51,168 bases of DNA, taken from the NCBI GenBank assembly GCA_010909165.1, contig VJWM01000339.1, positions 1 to 51,168 on the forward strand, given 5' to 3'. The notes under the pieces were generated by a model. That model had not been told where the DNA came from. It did no database searches and saw only the letters and a list, made by a program, of their open reading frames with translations. Positions 33,268-44,396 of this stretch are shown one piece after another; position 1 is the stretch's first letter; each line of letters begins with the position of its first letter. Position numbers and translations under genes: made by a program. This stretch comes from Anthoceros angustus (lineage: Eukaryota > Streptophyta > Anthocerotopsida > Anthocerotales > Anthocerotaceae).

Positions 33268-35941
33268 TATCTAGGAGAACGGAATTGGCATATATGGCAA
33301 ATTCACTGACGGTCCTTCATTCATGGCATAATGAAAGGGGCATTTAGTTTGCTTGAATGGCTCTCACGTGCCACCCACCGTCCTTGCACAATGGTGTAGA
33401 TGTTGATATAGATTATTAAAACAAGGATGCAGTCGTTCAAACGACCTTCGACGTGGTGGCATGTTTTCTTCCATGCCATGAGTTTTCAATTATTCTAATG
33501 GCTTGCACCCACCTTCCTTGGACCATGGTGGAGGGAGAATTTTATTTGAGAGAAAGGGAACCATTGTCCTTGGTTCATGGCGGTTGTAAGATGGCCATGA
33601 CCTTGTCATGGCATGGCACTTCCTTGGTCATCGGCCACTGAAATCGCATTGCAAACACTTGTCCTTGGGTCACGAAATGGTCATAAAAAGCGGGGACTAT
33701 ATATGGCATGCATGGAGGAATGGCATCGTGGACAAGGAAGGTTTCGTGTGTGCACTTCGTGCACAAACACGGCAGTGGGAAGGTGGCATGGCAAGGCAAG
33801 GAGCCGGCATGGCATGCCACGTAGTCCCCTTCTTGGATGGAAGCACGGCGAAGGATGGTCCTAGCGCAAGTGAGGTGGGCACTGTGGAGAATGCGGATTC
33901 AATCAAGTGGAGAGGGTGGATGATCATCGCGTGGAGCGGAGGCGGCGAGAGGTGTCGGGTGGAGGGAGCAACTTCCAACAGCAGTGGAGTCTGCCAAAGA
34001 GGAGGACGAGAAAGCGGCCGCAAGGGAGTGGGTGTCTCTAATAGGTGGGAGCTGCTGGAGCTGCTGCGCAGGAGAGAATCAAAACTTTCGAGGAGGAATC
34101 GCCAGGCCGTGACATCGGGAGAGGAGGAGGAATTTGGCGTGAGTCAGAAAGAGGACTGTGGTGATCGGGAGGAGCATGGTGGTGCCAAGAGGCCGACCGT
34201 GTGGTGGCGAGAGAGGCCATTGGTCTTGTGGACCTTCTGCGGTGGCGATGGATAACCCCCAACAACGTGGGAGGAGGATGCCTGTGGAGGGGAGGAAACT
34301 GCCCACAGGAGTGGAGACTGGTCTACTGGAGGAGGCGGTTGCGGAGGCGGGCCAAGGAACGCGTGCATATGATGGTCAGGAGGACGGTGAGGAGAAGGAC
34401 ACGGGCAATGATGGGGAAAGAAGCGAGGAGGCGGATGTGGAGATGGCGGATGATGAGGTGGAGACATACCGACTACATTGCCACTACGAAATTGGAGAAT
34501 TGATGGAGCGTTGGAAGCCAGACGACGCGCTGCGTGTTGTGCAGCATGGGCGTGGTGGAGTGTACATGGCGTGAGCGGTTATGCGATGGAGGTTGGGTGG
34601 AGAATGAGGAGTTGGTGGTTGGTGCGACGTGGTGATATGTAGGACGTGAGCTCTAAGTGATGTGTGTGCATGACTACGGGGAAGAAGGGAAGGAAAGCGG
34701 TGGAAGGTGAAGGCCATGTCGAAGGAAGGCATACTACTAGTGGAGAGAAGGAAGATGGAGGAAAGGTGGCAAACAGGGGGGCGTCACCGTCAAGTGATGC
34801 TGGAGGCAACGTAGATGGTGGGGAACCTGGATGTGGGAGCGTGAGCGTTGGAGAGATGGTGGGGAACCTGGATGTGGGAGCCGGAGCACTGGAGAGATGG
34901 TGGGGAACCTGGATGGATGAGAGAATTCGGGAGCACATGCCGAATGCAATCTGGAAAACAACCGTGGCAGGTGGACCGTTTGTGGAGGGGGAATGTGAAT
35001 GTTCAGAGCCATTTTCTTGCGACTGGAGTCGCCAAGATGCGTGGTGGACCGGTGATGGTCAATCGAACAAAGATGGAATTGGTATTCCCACCTTTATAGC
35101 CTAGCATTTACAGGGTCCTTCCGTGAAAGTGGTGATTGAGGCCACTGGATAGGTCTAGGAAGTTGTGGAGGAACCACGAAAACAATGGTGTTGGTGCGAA
35201 GAGTCACCAAGTGACGCCGCAAGACATATGGCCATATCACTTGGAAGACGTACATGTTTGTAGATAAAGCCAATTGCATCGGTGGCAACAAAGCCACCGA
35301 TCGAAAGGGATAGAGGACGCTTGAACTATCCAAAATTCCAATTAATTTGTCAATAAAATCAAACACTTATATATGCAAGGTATGAGAGTGACGTAAGGGT
35401 TAGCACATATATATTACTATATAAACAAGTCTTGAATATACATATACATATACAAAGGAGGCATATAAATACACTAATATAATAGAAGTATAAGATGGAT
35501 GTGTACATATATATGTACACATACTTATGTCTTGAAGCCTACATACATATATATGTATACAAAGGATATGCAAAGGAGGTAAAATAGGAAGGAAGGACTG
35601 AGAGAGAGGTCCTTGTAACAATCATGTTGCAAGAGGAATAGGGAAGAGTATAAAATGGTTGTGATAGGGGAGGTCCTTCTCACGGTCATGATGGAGGAGG
35701 AGAAGTGAAAGAGTATAAAAGGGTGTGATAAGGGGCAATAAATAGGGGGTGAGGTGAGAGGAGAGAGACCAAGCATTGTGTTAAGATGGGGTGAGAAGGT
35801 GGATAAGAAAAGGACACCATGAACACCAAGCCACCAAAAGTGTTGCAATTTTGAAGTGGTACATGAAGTGAGAGACCAAGCATTGTGTTAGGATGGTGGG
35901 AGAAGGAAGAGAAAGAATGGACCAACTTAACACCAAGCCAT

Positions 35942-37025
35942 TGTGGAGTGATTTTCTAAACCAAGTGGTCACAAAGAGGCCACATTTACCCTCTTTATCG
36001 TTGTAGACTTGAGATTCGTACCCAAGGGAGTGATTTCGTGTCAAGACAACCAAAACATAGCCAATCCAACCAAACACGGACATACAAAACATCTAGCGCC
36101 AGGCTACTATCCTAACAACACTGACTCGGCTATCTTAGCCACACCGACCGCTATACCTTAGCACGGACCACCCTTGCTATCTTAGCAACCACCCTCTATT
36201 TTAGCAGAGTGGGACCCATCTCGGGTTCAGCTGCTATTAATAGAAGGGTGGGGCCCACTTGGGGTCCAAGTGGATAAGATTGACACCCTCTCTTATCCTT
36301 CCACAAAGTCGATCCACCAATCGGGTTGCCGATCACACAACCCACCTCCTTACTGTAACACTTCCCGGATCTCTCTTTCTTCCCTCCAACCTTTCAGCTT
36401 TCCTCCCAAGCTTCATAGTCCTCCCAGTCTCACGGCTCTCGAGGTACCTCTTGCATCTCTCCATACTCCCCAAGTTCCTCCAACTCCCTTCCGCTCCTTG
36501 TTCTCACATCTCACCGCCATTCAATCTCCACTTTCACCACAAGACCTCTCCGGGCCCCAAGAAGGTTCTCATCCAGGCCCTTACAGCACTTCACCAACTC
36601 TCAAAATACTTGTTCACACCTCCCGCAATCATTCCGTCTCATCCACTCACGGGATCTTCAACCTCCACTCACTGCTCTCTTCAAAGAACACAAACATCAC
36701 TTACAGACTTCTCCACTCTTCTCCTCTCTCAAACAGCCAATCAAGAACTCCATGTCCAGATTCTCCACTTCTCTCACATCACTTTTCCTCTCATTTTCCA
36801 AACACACAAGCCCACGGCCTCCAACTCACTTCGCCTTTCCCTCTGCCTTCTCCTCCACACACATGTGCTCCCGCCTTGTCTCCTCACACACGGGCTCCCC
36901 GCCTCTTCTCCGAAACACCCAACCTCCAACACACCAAAACTCAAAACACAAGGTGAGTACTAGACTAGTCAAGGGAATGAGGAAGAGTCCGGATGCCTCG
37001 GCTTCACAACCCCTTCCTCTTGACC
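35942..37025 (-). mobile_element. LTR L5 (-), 3' part only
   Basis: An inverted LTR fragment of about 1.08 kb, starting TGTGGAGTG at 35942 (the LTR 3' end on the - strand) and stopping at CTTGACC just where L6 begins TGTGGTGACC at 37026. It contains the GCTA hairpins (36.12-36.21 kb), TATTAATAG (about 36.235 kb) and a pyrimidine-rich stretch. It lacks the G-box block. The truncation point corresponds to that of L4. Confidence 0.72.
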
Positions 37026-37204
37026 TGTGGTGACCACATGGTACTGACCCCTAAAGGAGTGTTTTTTTTTTGTTTTGTGTTTAAGAATCGTGTGGAGTGG
37101 GAATGTGAAGTAGGTTAGGAAATAAAGAAAAGTCTACTAGAGCCTAGTAGGAGGAAGAGAGTCTAGTCCTCGATCCCGGATGTAACCTCGAGGGTTGGCT
37201 GCGA

Positions 37205-37290
37205 CCGTTGCTAACGCGTTGCTAGGGCTGCTACTGTGGCTGCTATGACCACAACCGACTCGGGAGCCTGTTGCTATGGTAGCAACCAAG
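37205..37290. repeat. GTTGCT/AGCAAC hairpin cluster in L6
   Basis: Four GTTGCTA-type half-sites and one complete hairpin, GTTGCTATGGTAGCAAC near 37270-37286, lie within 85 bases and are separated by short GC-rich spacers. This is the counterpart of 42-58 and of 23535-23625. Confidence 0.6.
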
Positions 37291-37991
37291 TTGGAGTTTC
37301 TTTCCAATGACTTCGGAAAATCCAATCAGATGGAATTACAAGGGAATACCCAAACGGGAAGTAAGGGGGGTCCTATTGGCAATTAAGAACAGTGGCAGGA
37401 AGAGGATTTGCATCGAATCCAGGCGGATTGAAGACGGCGCCGCGCCTCAAGCTCGGAGCGTAATTGTGGACGGAGACTGGAGCGAACGCCAGAAGGACAC
37501 AAGGGCGGTGGCACTGGAGTCAAAGGCATCAGGACGAGGAGGCAGGGGAGGACAATCGATTGGCAGTCCGGAGGATGCGGCGGATCGAGGCGGGCGGCAA
37601 GCCAGAAGCGCGGTGCGAAGTTGGGAAAAGCACGCGGGTTGGATAGGGCCAGAAGTGGGCGAATCGGCCCGCAAAATTGGTGGAAAAGCGGGTGGGACAG
37701 GCACGACCGGAAGCATCGAGGAATGTCCCGGAAAACATAGGGATTCTTATAACCGAGGTGGAGCATGGTCACGCCACAAGGGGTCGGGGCATGCCGGGAG
37801 TAGCCGCCGGAACAGAGTAACACGAGGGCTGGAATAATCGACTGCCGTCATGTGCGGAGATAGACGGCACCAGGGTCACTGCAACCGTGATTGTGATTCC
37901 AGTAAATCAGCAGACACTCACACGTGAGGTCGGGAAGCCGAGAGCAGCTGGGGATCCTCCGCCTGCATAAGGTGCAGAAGGACAGGGAGCA

Positions 37992-39650
37992 TGGCGCCTA
38001 AGAAGAATACTCCGGCCGCCATTGAGGCCATTACGACGCCCAATGGCCCAATATGGGGCAATCGGAGAGTGAAGGCGGGTCTTTGGTGGCTACATCACCG
38101 CCCTTCATGGACAAAAAGTGGTGCTACAATAGCCCTACGTTGGTTTTGGAGTGTGTGAGCATGAGGGAGAAGGCCACAGGGAAGGCAACGTGAGGACCAA
38201 CCCCGCACTGAATATTCAGTTCGGCCGTTTATGAGAGACCAAGAGGAATGTGGCGGATAATCATTGATCCTTTCAGAAACCATCTCCTCAAAAGTCGCAG
38301 GAGGCACAAGTTGCTCCCACATTGTCTAGAGTGGAGAATGGCCGGGTCACCAACAAGCTAGACCCCGAGCCGGCCGGATTAGCCAGTGATCCTCGGCTCT
38401 CGCTCACTAAGAAGCCGAGCACATCGACCATTTCCTTGTCTTTCTATGAGGTGGTGAGAGGGTCCAAGATAGATTGGGCCAGGATGTTCTATGACACAAC
38501 AGTGTGGAGAGGGACCACTTGACCCTACCATCACCTAGCCCCTCACCCCTATCTCCCTTCTTAATCCACGTTTTGACCATGCCAAGTTGTCGGAGGGAAT
38601 GGAGATGGTCTCACCTTTCATGCCCGGAGGCCGGTTTGAAAGAAGGAAGCCCAAAGAGGAGTGGAGGAAGAGGCCATCTCCAAAGTGGCACCGGGAGTGA
38701 AGATGAGAAGTCCAAGTGTCCATGAAGAGGAATGTGACTGCTAAGGTGTACCATGCTAAAAGCAACCGGAGTTGCTAAGGCCCCAACAGTACCAAGAGGA
38801 GGGAGCAACGGGACTCCAACCAACACCTAGAGCCACAAGAGCACGACGGGAGCTCACCGGATGTACAAGACAAGGGCAAGGCCAAAGCACCAATATCCCA
38901 GAGCCTGGGCCGGGAAACCACAGTCAACAGGAGGAATCACCCCCAACCTTGGGCACGGCCGAGCTGATCCGAGAAAGTGACCACTGCTCAAGGTGGCTTT
39001 CAAGTATACCCCGGAAGTTGTGACAGGGGGCCACCGCATGCAGATAGGAAGGAGGGCCCATCCCAAGAAGGTTTGGGGACCTAACATCACCCTGCGAGTT
39101 GGTTTCAGCTATGGCACGCACTAGGTGAGATGGAAGATCGATAGCTCGTCCTCTCCTTGTTAGGTTTACAGCGCAAGGGAAGCAACAGGAGCCGGAGGAG
39201 CTCCAAGATGAAGAAGGAGAAGGAGGTTTTGAGGGACGCCAAGCAGCTTGGAAGTGGAAATAGGAAGGTCCGAGGGAGTTGCAGCAAGTCTAAGGACCAG
39301 AAGCCTCATGGCTCGCCTCCGACACGAGCACCATAGGAGAGCTGCAGAATGTTATTTCGATGCACAAGTGGCCGAAACCTCGGATGCCTCACGAGCGCAC
39401 AGAAGGAGAGGGACGAGAAGGAAAGGTCGGAAGGAGGCCAAGAGGGCTGTGATTGCAAGGAGGGCCACCGTGGAAGATGCGAGGCTCCATGGAAGAATTG
39501 CTGAGTTAGCAACAAATGAGGAGGTTACAAGCAACCGGGCTAAGTTAGGGAAGCAACTGCACTCAAGGAAGAAGCAACAATGTAATAAGCTCCAAGACCA
39601 AAGCCAATGGTGCATTAGATTGAGGGCTTATCAAGATATGTAAGATTCTG
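37992..39650 (+). pseudogene. Coding-like middle of LTR L6
   Basis: A possible start ATG at 37992 gives MAPKKNTPAAIEAITTPNG, matched in L7 (47643) and partly in L3. Other pieces follow in shifting frames. One at 38322-38519 holds SFYEVVRGSKIDWARMFYD. A Gln/Arg/Ser-rich piece lies at 38772-39023, and a Glu/Arg-rich piece at 39248-39643 contains EVEIGRSEGV and ARRATVEDARLHGRIAEL. Similar peptides in the same order occur in L3 and L7, so a decayed ORF of 500 or more residues is likely, but no known domain is visible. If the LTR boundaries are right, this would be a gene inside an LTR. If not, it is the 3' ORF of the element. Confidence 0.4.
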
Positions 39651-40929
39651 TGGAGGAAGATTGACAAAAGCGGGGAGTGGGGGACATGGAGGTACTTGAT
39701 CCATGCCTTGACGGCACCGGATCCTACCTATGGGTTGGATTCACGGGAGGAGACTCACCGACCCATCCAGATTCAAGAGCTCACCGAGGAGGAGTACTGT
39801 GCCATGCACAGCACAAGAGAGAGGAGAGTCCAGCTGAGGAGGTGGAGATTTTGGGAGAGATTGCCCAACCACCAAGAGGGAGAGAGCAAGAGGAGAACAT
39901 GGGGCTAGGCGCCTAGGAGGCCCAGAGGGATAATAGGGTAAGTGGCCGAATAAATGAAGGCCCATGTGTTATAGACTAATCTTCCCTCATAGTGGATAGA
40001 ATTAAGAGATAGGCCTCTAGGCTTAGGCTAAGACCGATTGGTATTTTTGGCAAGCAAGCCGCTTTTGTGGGCTGATAAGAGGCACCCTCTTGATGAAATG
40101 TAAGCAATGTTGGCCTAAAGTCTCGGTGTTTGGGGCTGAGCACGGGGTTTGGGGGGTACTGATCCAAAGGTCTGAGTCTAGACACCGCTTCTCCGCCACA
40201 GGAGGAGCCAAGACTACTGTTGCCCAGATCCGTGTGACCGATCCGCAAGAGTGGTGGAAAGCAAGGAGGAGCCTGTGGTCTCCTTGAGGAGTTCCCAAGG
40301 TCAAGAGGAAGGGGTTGTGAAGCCGGGAGGTCATTCCTTACTCATTCTCTTCAGCTTGTCTAGTACTCACCTTGTGTTTGAGTTTTCGTGTGTCAAGGTC
40401 ATGTGGGAAAAGGAGACAAGGCGGGAGCCTGTGGGTGGAAGAGAAGGTCAAGTGAGAGAGTCCGTGGGTTTGTATGCTTTGGAAAATGTGAGCGAAAAGT
40501 GAACCGTGAGAGGAGGGAAATCAACATGGAGAGTTGCTGATTGGCTGTGGAGAGAAGTAAGAGGGATTGGAGAAGTCTGTAAGTGATGCGGTGTGGGATT
40601 GAATGAGGCCGTGAGGTGTGAGAACAAGGAGCGAAGGAGTTGCAGAGGAAACTTGGGGAGTATGGAGAGAGAGTGCAAGAGGTACCTGGAGCCGTGAGAG
40701 CCTGGGGAGGATCAGAGAAGCTTGGGAGGAAAGCTGAAAGGTTGAGGGAAGAAAGAGAGTCCGGGGAAGTGTTACTGCAGTAAGGAGGGGTTGTGTGATC
40801 GAACCCGATTGGTGGATCCGACTTTGTGGAAGGATAGAGAGAGGTGTCCAATCTTATCCACTTGGATCCCAAGTGGGCCCCCACCTTCTATTAATAGCTG
40901 ACTCAACCCGAGATGGACCTCTAAAATAG

Positions 40930-41012
40930 AGGGTGGTTGCTAAGATAGCAACCGTGGCCCGTCTGCTAAGGTAGCAACAGGTCGTGTAAGATAGCCACCG
41001 AGTTGTTAGGAT
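40930..41012. repeat. GCTA-AGR-TAGC hairpin cluster in L6
   Basis: GGTTGCTAAGATAGCAACC here is a perfect 8-bp stem with an AGA loop. It is followed by TGCTAAGGTAGCA (a 5-bp stem, AGG loop) and a broken third unit. The cluster lies about 170-250 bases before the LTR 3' end. Confidence 0.65.
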
Positions 41013-41188
41013 AGTAGCCGGTCTCAGAATCGCTAGATGTTTGTATGTCCGTGTTTGGTTGGATTGGCTATGTTTTGGTTGTCTTGACACGAAATCACCC
41101 TTTGGGTACGAATCTCAAGTCTACAACGATAAAGAGGGTAAATGTGGCCTCTTTGTGACCACTTGGTTTAGAAAATCACTCCACATTT

Positions 41189-41206
41189 TGGCGCCGCTGC
41201 CGGGAG
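41189..41206 (+). other. Primer-binding site, tRNA-Asp type, decayed
   Basis: TGGCGCCGCTGCCGGGAG follows the LTR end CCACA by three bases. Compared with the copy at 1950 it has one substitution and a lost G. Confidence 0.8.
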
Positions 41207-41559
41207 TGTCATTGTTGTCAAGACCTTAGAGTAGACTAACCTTGTCTAGTAGTTGGGAGTCTTGAGTGTGATACATGGATGCTACCCATTGAGTCTCGAA
41301 AGTTCCGACTCAGTGAAGAGAAGACTCAAAGAAGAAGACAACGCTGCCGTGGAGCGAGGGCTAAGGGCATCGAGAGCCGAGGAGAGCAGCAGCAACGACT
41401 ACCGGGAGGAGCCAAGAAGCAAGCAACAGCGCTAGGACGACCCATCCTTGTCTTCCGACCTCCGTTGAACTTGTGCAGCACCGTGAACTCAACTTTGACA
41501 GTATTAATACAGAGATCCTGCTAGACCAACAATCGGTTGTCGGGATAGTGACGACATGG

Positions 41560-41985
41560 GCGACTTCCGGGCCTTTTGCAATAACTACTAAGCAGCCATA
41601 CCCACCGTATGGGAGAGAAGAAGGTATGAAGATCCGACGAGTTTGTTGAACGCTTTGAGCAACTAACCATTGCAAATCGTGAACTGGGATCGCAGATTCA
41701 CTTTCTTTTGAGTTCATGAGGGCCAGCCAAGTGGTACAAGAGGGAGTACCTCAAGGCATCAAGACCCCAAAGAACCTTCAACGAATCAAGAAAGCCTTTT
41801 GTGAGAGGTTCAGGGAATAGATGTAGAAGGCTACGTGTTGTCAAAGTTGGAGTTTTTGAGGAGAAGAAGGAAGGAGACCTTGCAAGCTTATGTTGAGAGG
41901 TTTCTTAACTTGCGTGATCGTAGTGGTCCTCACTGACGATGTGCCATTCTGGTTTGCTAAGGGGTTAGATCCAGATGGGCCGACA
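41560..41985 (+). pseudogene. Gag core, second copy
   Basis: The characteristic FVERFEQLTIAN segment (about 41640-41680), a KWYKREYLKAS part (about 41735-41760) and AYVERFLNLRDRSG (about 41887-41930) are all present but in different frames. The first copy lacks part of the middle, so the two copies complement each other for alignment. The retrotransposon gag domain identification is firm. At least four frameshifts make it non-functional as written. Confidence 0.75.
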
Positions 41986-42520
41986 TGTGAGGTGCAAGCG
42001 GAGAAAGACGAGACAAGGCCATCAAGGCGGCACTCAACTACGAAGAATCCAACTGGACAAGAAGAAGCACAAGAAGGAAAAGAGCAAGAAGAAGAAGTCC
42101 AAGCGAGGGAAGAAGGACAAGGATCTGCCGAGGAGGAAACTTGAGGAGAGTGACTCCTCTCAAGACTCAGACTCGGAGGACTCTTCCTGAGGATGGCAAG
42201 ACGGAGGAAGAAACCCCAAGACGAGACGCAGAAGAAGAAGAAGGTTGACGCTAAGAAGAAACCAGAGGCTCGAGGATCAAGGGAGCTGGCGGCTAAACAA
42301 GAGGTCGCTAGTGCTAAGAAGGAAGTGGAACAAGTCAAGAGGGAGGTCAAGTCAAGAAGGTGCAACAAAGAAGAAATGAAGATGGAGGAAATGATGAGCA
42401 AATTCGAGAAGTTTCACCTCAACGTGAAGGAGCATGAGAAGAGGAGAGCGCATCCAAAGCTCGGGCTAACTGCTTTGTTCCACTTGTGGCCAGCCAGCCA
42501 CACTAAGTCCAACTGCGGCC
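41975..42520 (+). pseudogene. Gag Lys/Glu-rich linker and first zinc knuckle, second copy
   Basis: An open frame at 41975-42190 encodes a dense Lys-rich run and then an acidic Asp/Ser/Glu tail. The next, at 42193-42585, includes a helical KKEVEQVKREVKS segment. The knuckle at 42476-42516 keeps C-S-T-C-G-Q and a terminal Cys with His near by, close to CX2CX4HX4C, with a small insertion shifting the frame. Such a basic/knuckle region binds RNA during packaging. Confidence 0.6.
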
Positions 42521-43379
42521 AAGGTGCACATGCTCGCCACGAGGAGGAGGAAGAGGATCCGTGGAGGATACCTACCGATCCGTGAGGTTTCTGTGACAAC
42601 AAGATTCAAGACCGCCCATCCGCCGATCGAAATTCCATGGGGCCGGGTATTCAGAATAACCAAGTGCCTGTGGTTGCTAACCAAGCAACGGTATGGTTCT
42701 ACAAATCAGAGGGGCTTTGGTCATTATGCAAATAGCTGCTCATCGAACAAGAGCCAATGGTGACTACGAACTACGCAAGACAAACAACAGGTCATGTAGC
42801 GGGAGTGTCACCGCCCAAACCGAGGAAGACTGCTCAATTGCTCAACCACCGTGAGGTTCAACAGCATCCCGGAGCACATGCACGTGGAGGATGCCCTATG
42901 GTCGCTTGGGAGGATGCGAAGCCATGGTGTTACGGAGCTAGATGGACCGGGGGTGGAGGAGACTACTACGGAGAGGTCAGCCCATGGTCAGGCGCACTAG
43001 GAATGAAAAGCTAGGAGGAAGTCATGAAGAAGAAAGAGGAGGTGGAATCACCACAAAGTCTCAAGAGAGCACTCCAAGCCCGGAGGGAACGGATCCGAGG
43101 AGACACTTGAGAAGGAGAACCCCGAGAAGGAAGAATCAAGGAGTGAATCGCCTGGGGCCATGCTGGAGAAAAGAAGTTCCAAAGAAAAGGGAGAGGAACC
43201 CGAGTTTCCACCGGACGACGGAAGTCATGGAGATGATAGAGGAGGAATTGACCAAGACAAAATCAGATGTGATCCCGAGATCGCAGAAGTCCTCCGGTTA
43301 GCAACCGCCGCTGCTAAGGCGGCCGTTGTTAGCAGCAACCGACGCTGTTGCTAAGGGAGCAACCGCGATCGGGGAAGAA

Positions 43380-43741
43380 GGGAAGGACAGAGAGAGGTCA
43401 TGTTGCAATGGTGTTGCAATTTTGAAGTGGTACATGAAGTGAGAGACCAAGCATTGTGTTAAGATGGGGTGAGAAGGTGGATAAGAAAAGGACACCATGA
43501 ACACCAAGCCACCATAAAGTGTTGCAATTATGTTAAGATTTGGACCCTGGATGTAACACTCATGTTGCAATTTTGAAGTGGTACATGAAGTGAGAGACCA
43601 AGCATTGTGTTAGGATGGTGGGAGAAGGAAGAGAAAGAATGGACCAACTTAACACCAAGCATTGTGTTAGGATGGTGGGAGAAGGAAGATGGAGGAAAGG
43701 TGGCAAGCAGGGCACCGTCAAGTGATCTTGGAGGCAACGTA
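43380..43741. repeat. Mosaic of LARD leader fragments
   Basis: Short pieces of the LARD leader and of the LARD 3' hairpin region alternate here, several repeated. GTTGCAATTTTGAAGTGG occurs twice, ACCAAGCATTGTGTTA three times, and TTAAGATTTGGACCCTGG (as at about 6032) once. Each switch falls on a word shared by both partners (for example GTGTTGCAATT, GGAAGGACAG, GAGAAGGAAGA). The result is a shuffled block not matching any single copy. It could come from template switching, repeated deletion/duplication, or misassembly. Confidence 0.6.
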
Positions 43742-44396
43742 GATGGTGGGGAACACGGATGTGGGAGCGGAGCACTGGAGAGATGGTGGGGAACGGATGT
43801 GGGAGCGGGAGCACTGGAGAGATGGTGGGGAACTGGATGTGGGAGCGGGAGCACTGGAGAGATGGTGGGGAACGGATGTGGGAGCGGGAGCACTGGAGAG
43901 ATGGTGGGGAACTGGATGTGGGAGCGGGAGCACTGGAGAGATGGTGGGGAACACGGATGTGGGAGCGGGAGCACTGGAGAGATGGTGGGGAACGGATGTG
44001 GGAGCGGGAGCACTGGAGAGATGGTGGGGAACACGGATGTGGGAGCGGGAGCACTGGAGAGATGGTGGGGAACTGGATGTGGGAGCGGGAGCACTGGAGA
44101 GATGGTGGGGAACGGATGTGGGAGCGGGAGCACTGGAGAGATGGTGGGGAACGGATGTGGGAGCGGGAGCACTGGAGAGATGGTGGGGAACACGGATGTG
44201 GGAGCGGGAGCACTGGAGAGATGGTGGGGAACGGATGTGGGAGCGGGAGCACTGGAGAGATGGTGGGGAACTGGATGTGGGAGCGGAGCACTGGAGAGAT
44301 GGTGGGGAACGGATGTGGGAGCGGGAGCACTGGAGAGATGGTGGGGAACTGGATGTGGGAGCGGGAGCACTGGAGAGATGGTGGGGAACACGGATG
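43742..44396. repeat. Minisatellite, 16 full units plus one partial, 39/40/41-bp variants
   Basis: The unit begins GATGGTGGGGAAC, continues GGATGTGGGAGC and ends GAGCACTGGAGA. Three variants differ only after GGGGAAC: nothing (39 bp), T (40 bp) or AC (41 bp). By my count the order of the 17 starts is AC, -, T, -, T, AC, -, AC, T, -, -, AC, -, T, -, T, AC. Two units also lack one G in the GCGGGAGC part. The array is expanded from the three-unit site present in the LARD copies. Because the unit has no stop in any of six frames, long spurious ORFs (up to about 408 residues) cover it on both strands. They should not be taken as genes. Confidence 0.92.

Larger units (their letters stand above)
28993..35941 (-). 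mobile_element. LARD-like internal domain copy C
   Basis: The most complete copy. Its left edge is against single-copy DNA: the match to copy A starts at CTCATGTTGCAATTTTGG (about 28993). Its right edge at 35941 (...CCAAGCCAT) abuts LTR L5. It reads on the - strand from L5. It contains the nested hairpins (29058-29195), a pyrimidine-rich part (29.7-31.7 kb), a decayed - strand coding-like part (32155-33267), a purine-rich part (33.5-35.1 kb), a three-unit minisatellite (34814-34920) and the 20-bp palindrome (35501-35520). No gag, pol, transposase or helicase motif is visible in any frame. No 3' LTR is found at the left edge, so the element is truncated there. Confidence 0.68.
37026..41185 (+). 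mobile_element. LTR-like unit L6 (+), complete, 4.16 kb
   Basis: It begins TGTGGTGACCACATGG and ends CACTCCACA, so the ends form the TGTGG...CCACA inverted repeat expected of an LTR. The 3' end is followed after TTT by a tRNA-Asp PBS at 41189. Inside are a T9 tract (about 37063), GTTGCT hairpins (37205-37285), a coding-like middle (37.99-39.65 kb), the block starting ACATGGAGG (39.68 kb), a purine-rich part (40.25-40.80 kb), and the GCTA hairpin cluster (40930-41010). The same order, inverted, is seen in L3. A 4-kb LTR is long but within the range of large plant LTR elements. An alternative is a 1.1-kb LTR preceded by part of an internal domain. Confidence 0.6.
41186..43380 (+). mobile_element. 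Second Ty3/gypsy internal region, gag only
   Basis: Parallel to 1947-4140: gag start at 41279, gag core at about 41560-41985, Lys-rich linker, knuckle region, and the charged Gag-PR spacer ending near 43350 with the GTTGCTAAGGGAGCAAC hairpin. It stops just where the protease would begin, at a junction with LARD-type sequence (GGGAAGGACAG, about 43380). No pol sequence follows. It starts directly after LTR L6, so L6 would be its 5' LTR. Confidence 0.8.

Noticed and set aside
37060-37075. Poly-T tract as a polyadenylated retrogene tail or LINE end
   Set aside because: It recurs at the same place in the LTR start (L3, L6) and has no adjoining LINE or processed gene.
37870-37894. Possible zinc knuckle (G-H-C-N-R-D-C) in the coding-like part of LTR L6
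   Set aside because: The upstream Cys pair is missing, and the corresponding places in L3 and L7 do not preserve the motif. One half-motif is not enough.
43742-44396. CRISPR-like array
   Set aside because: The units are contiguous tandem copies with no unique spacers, in a eukaryotic context. This is a minisatellite.
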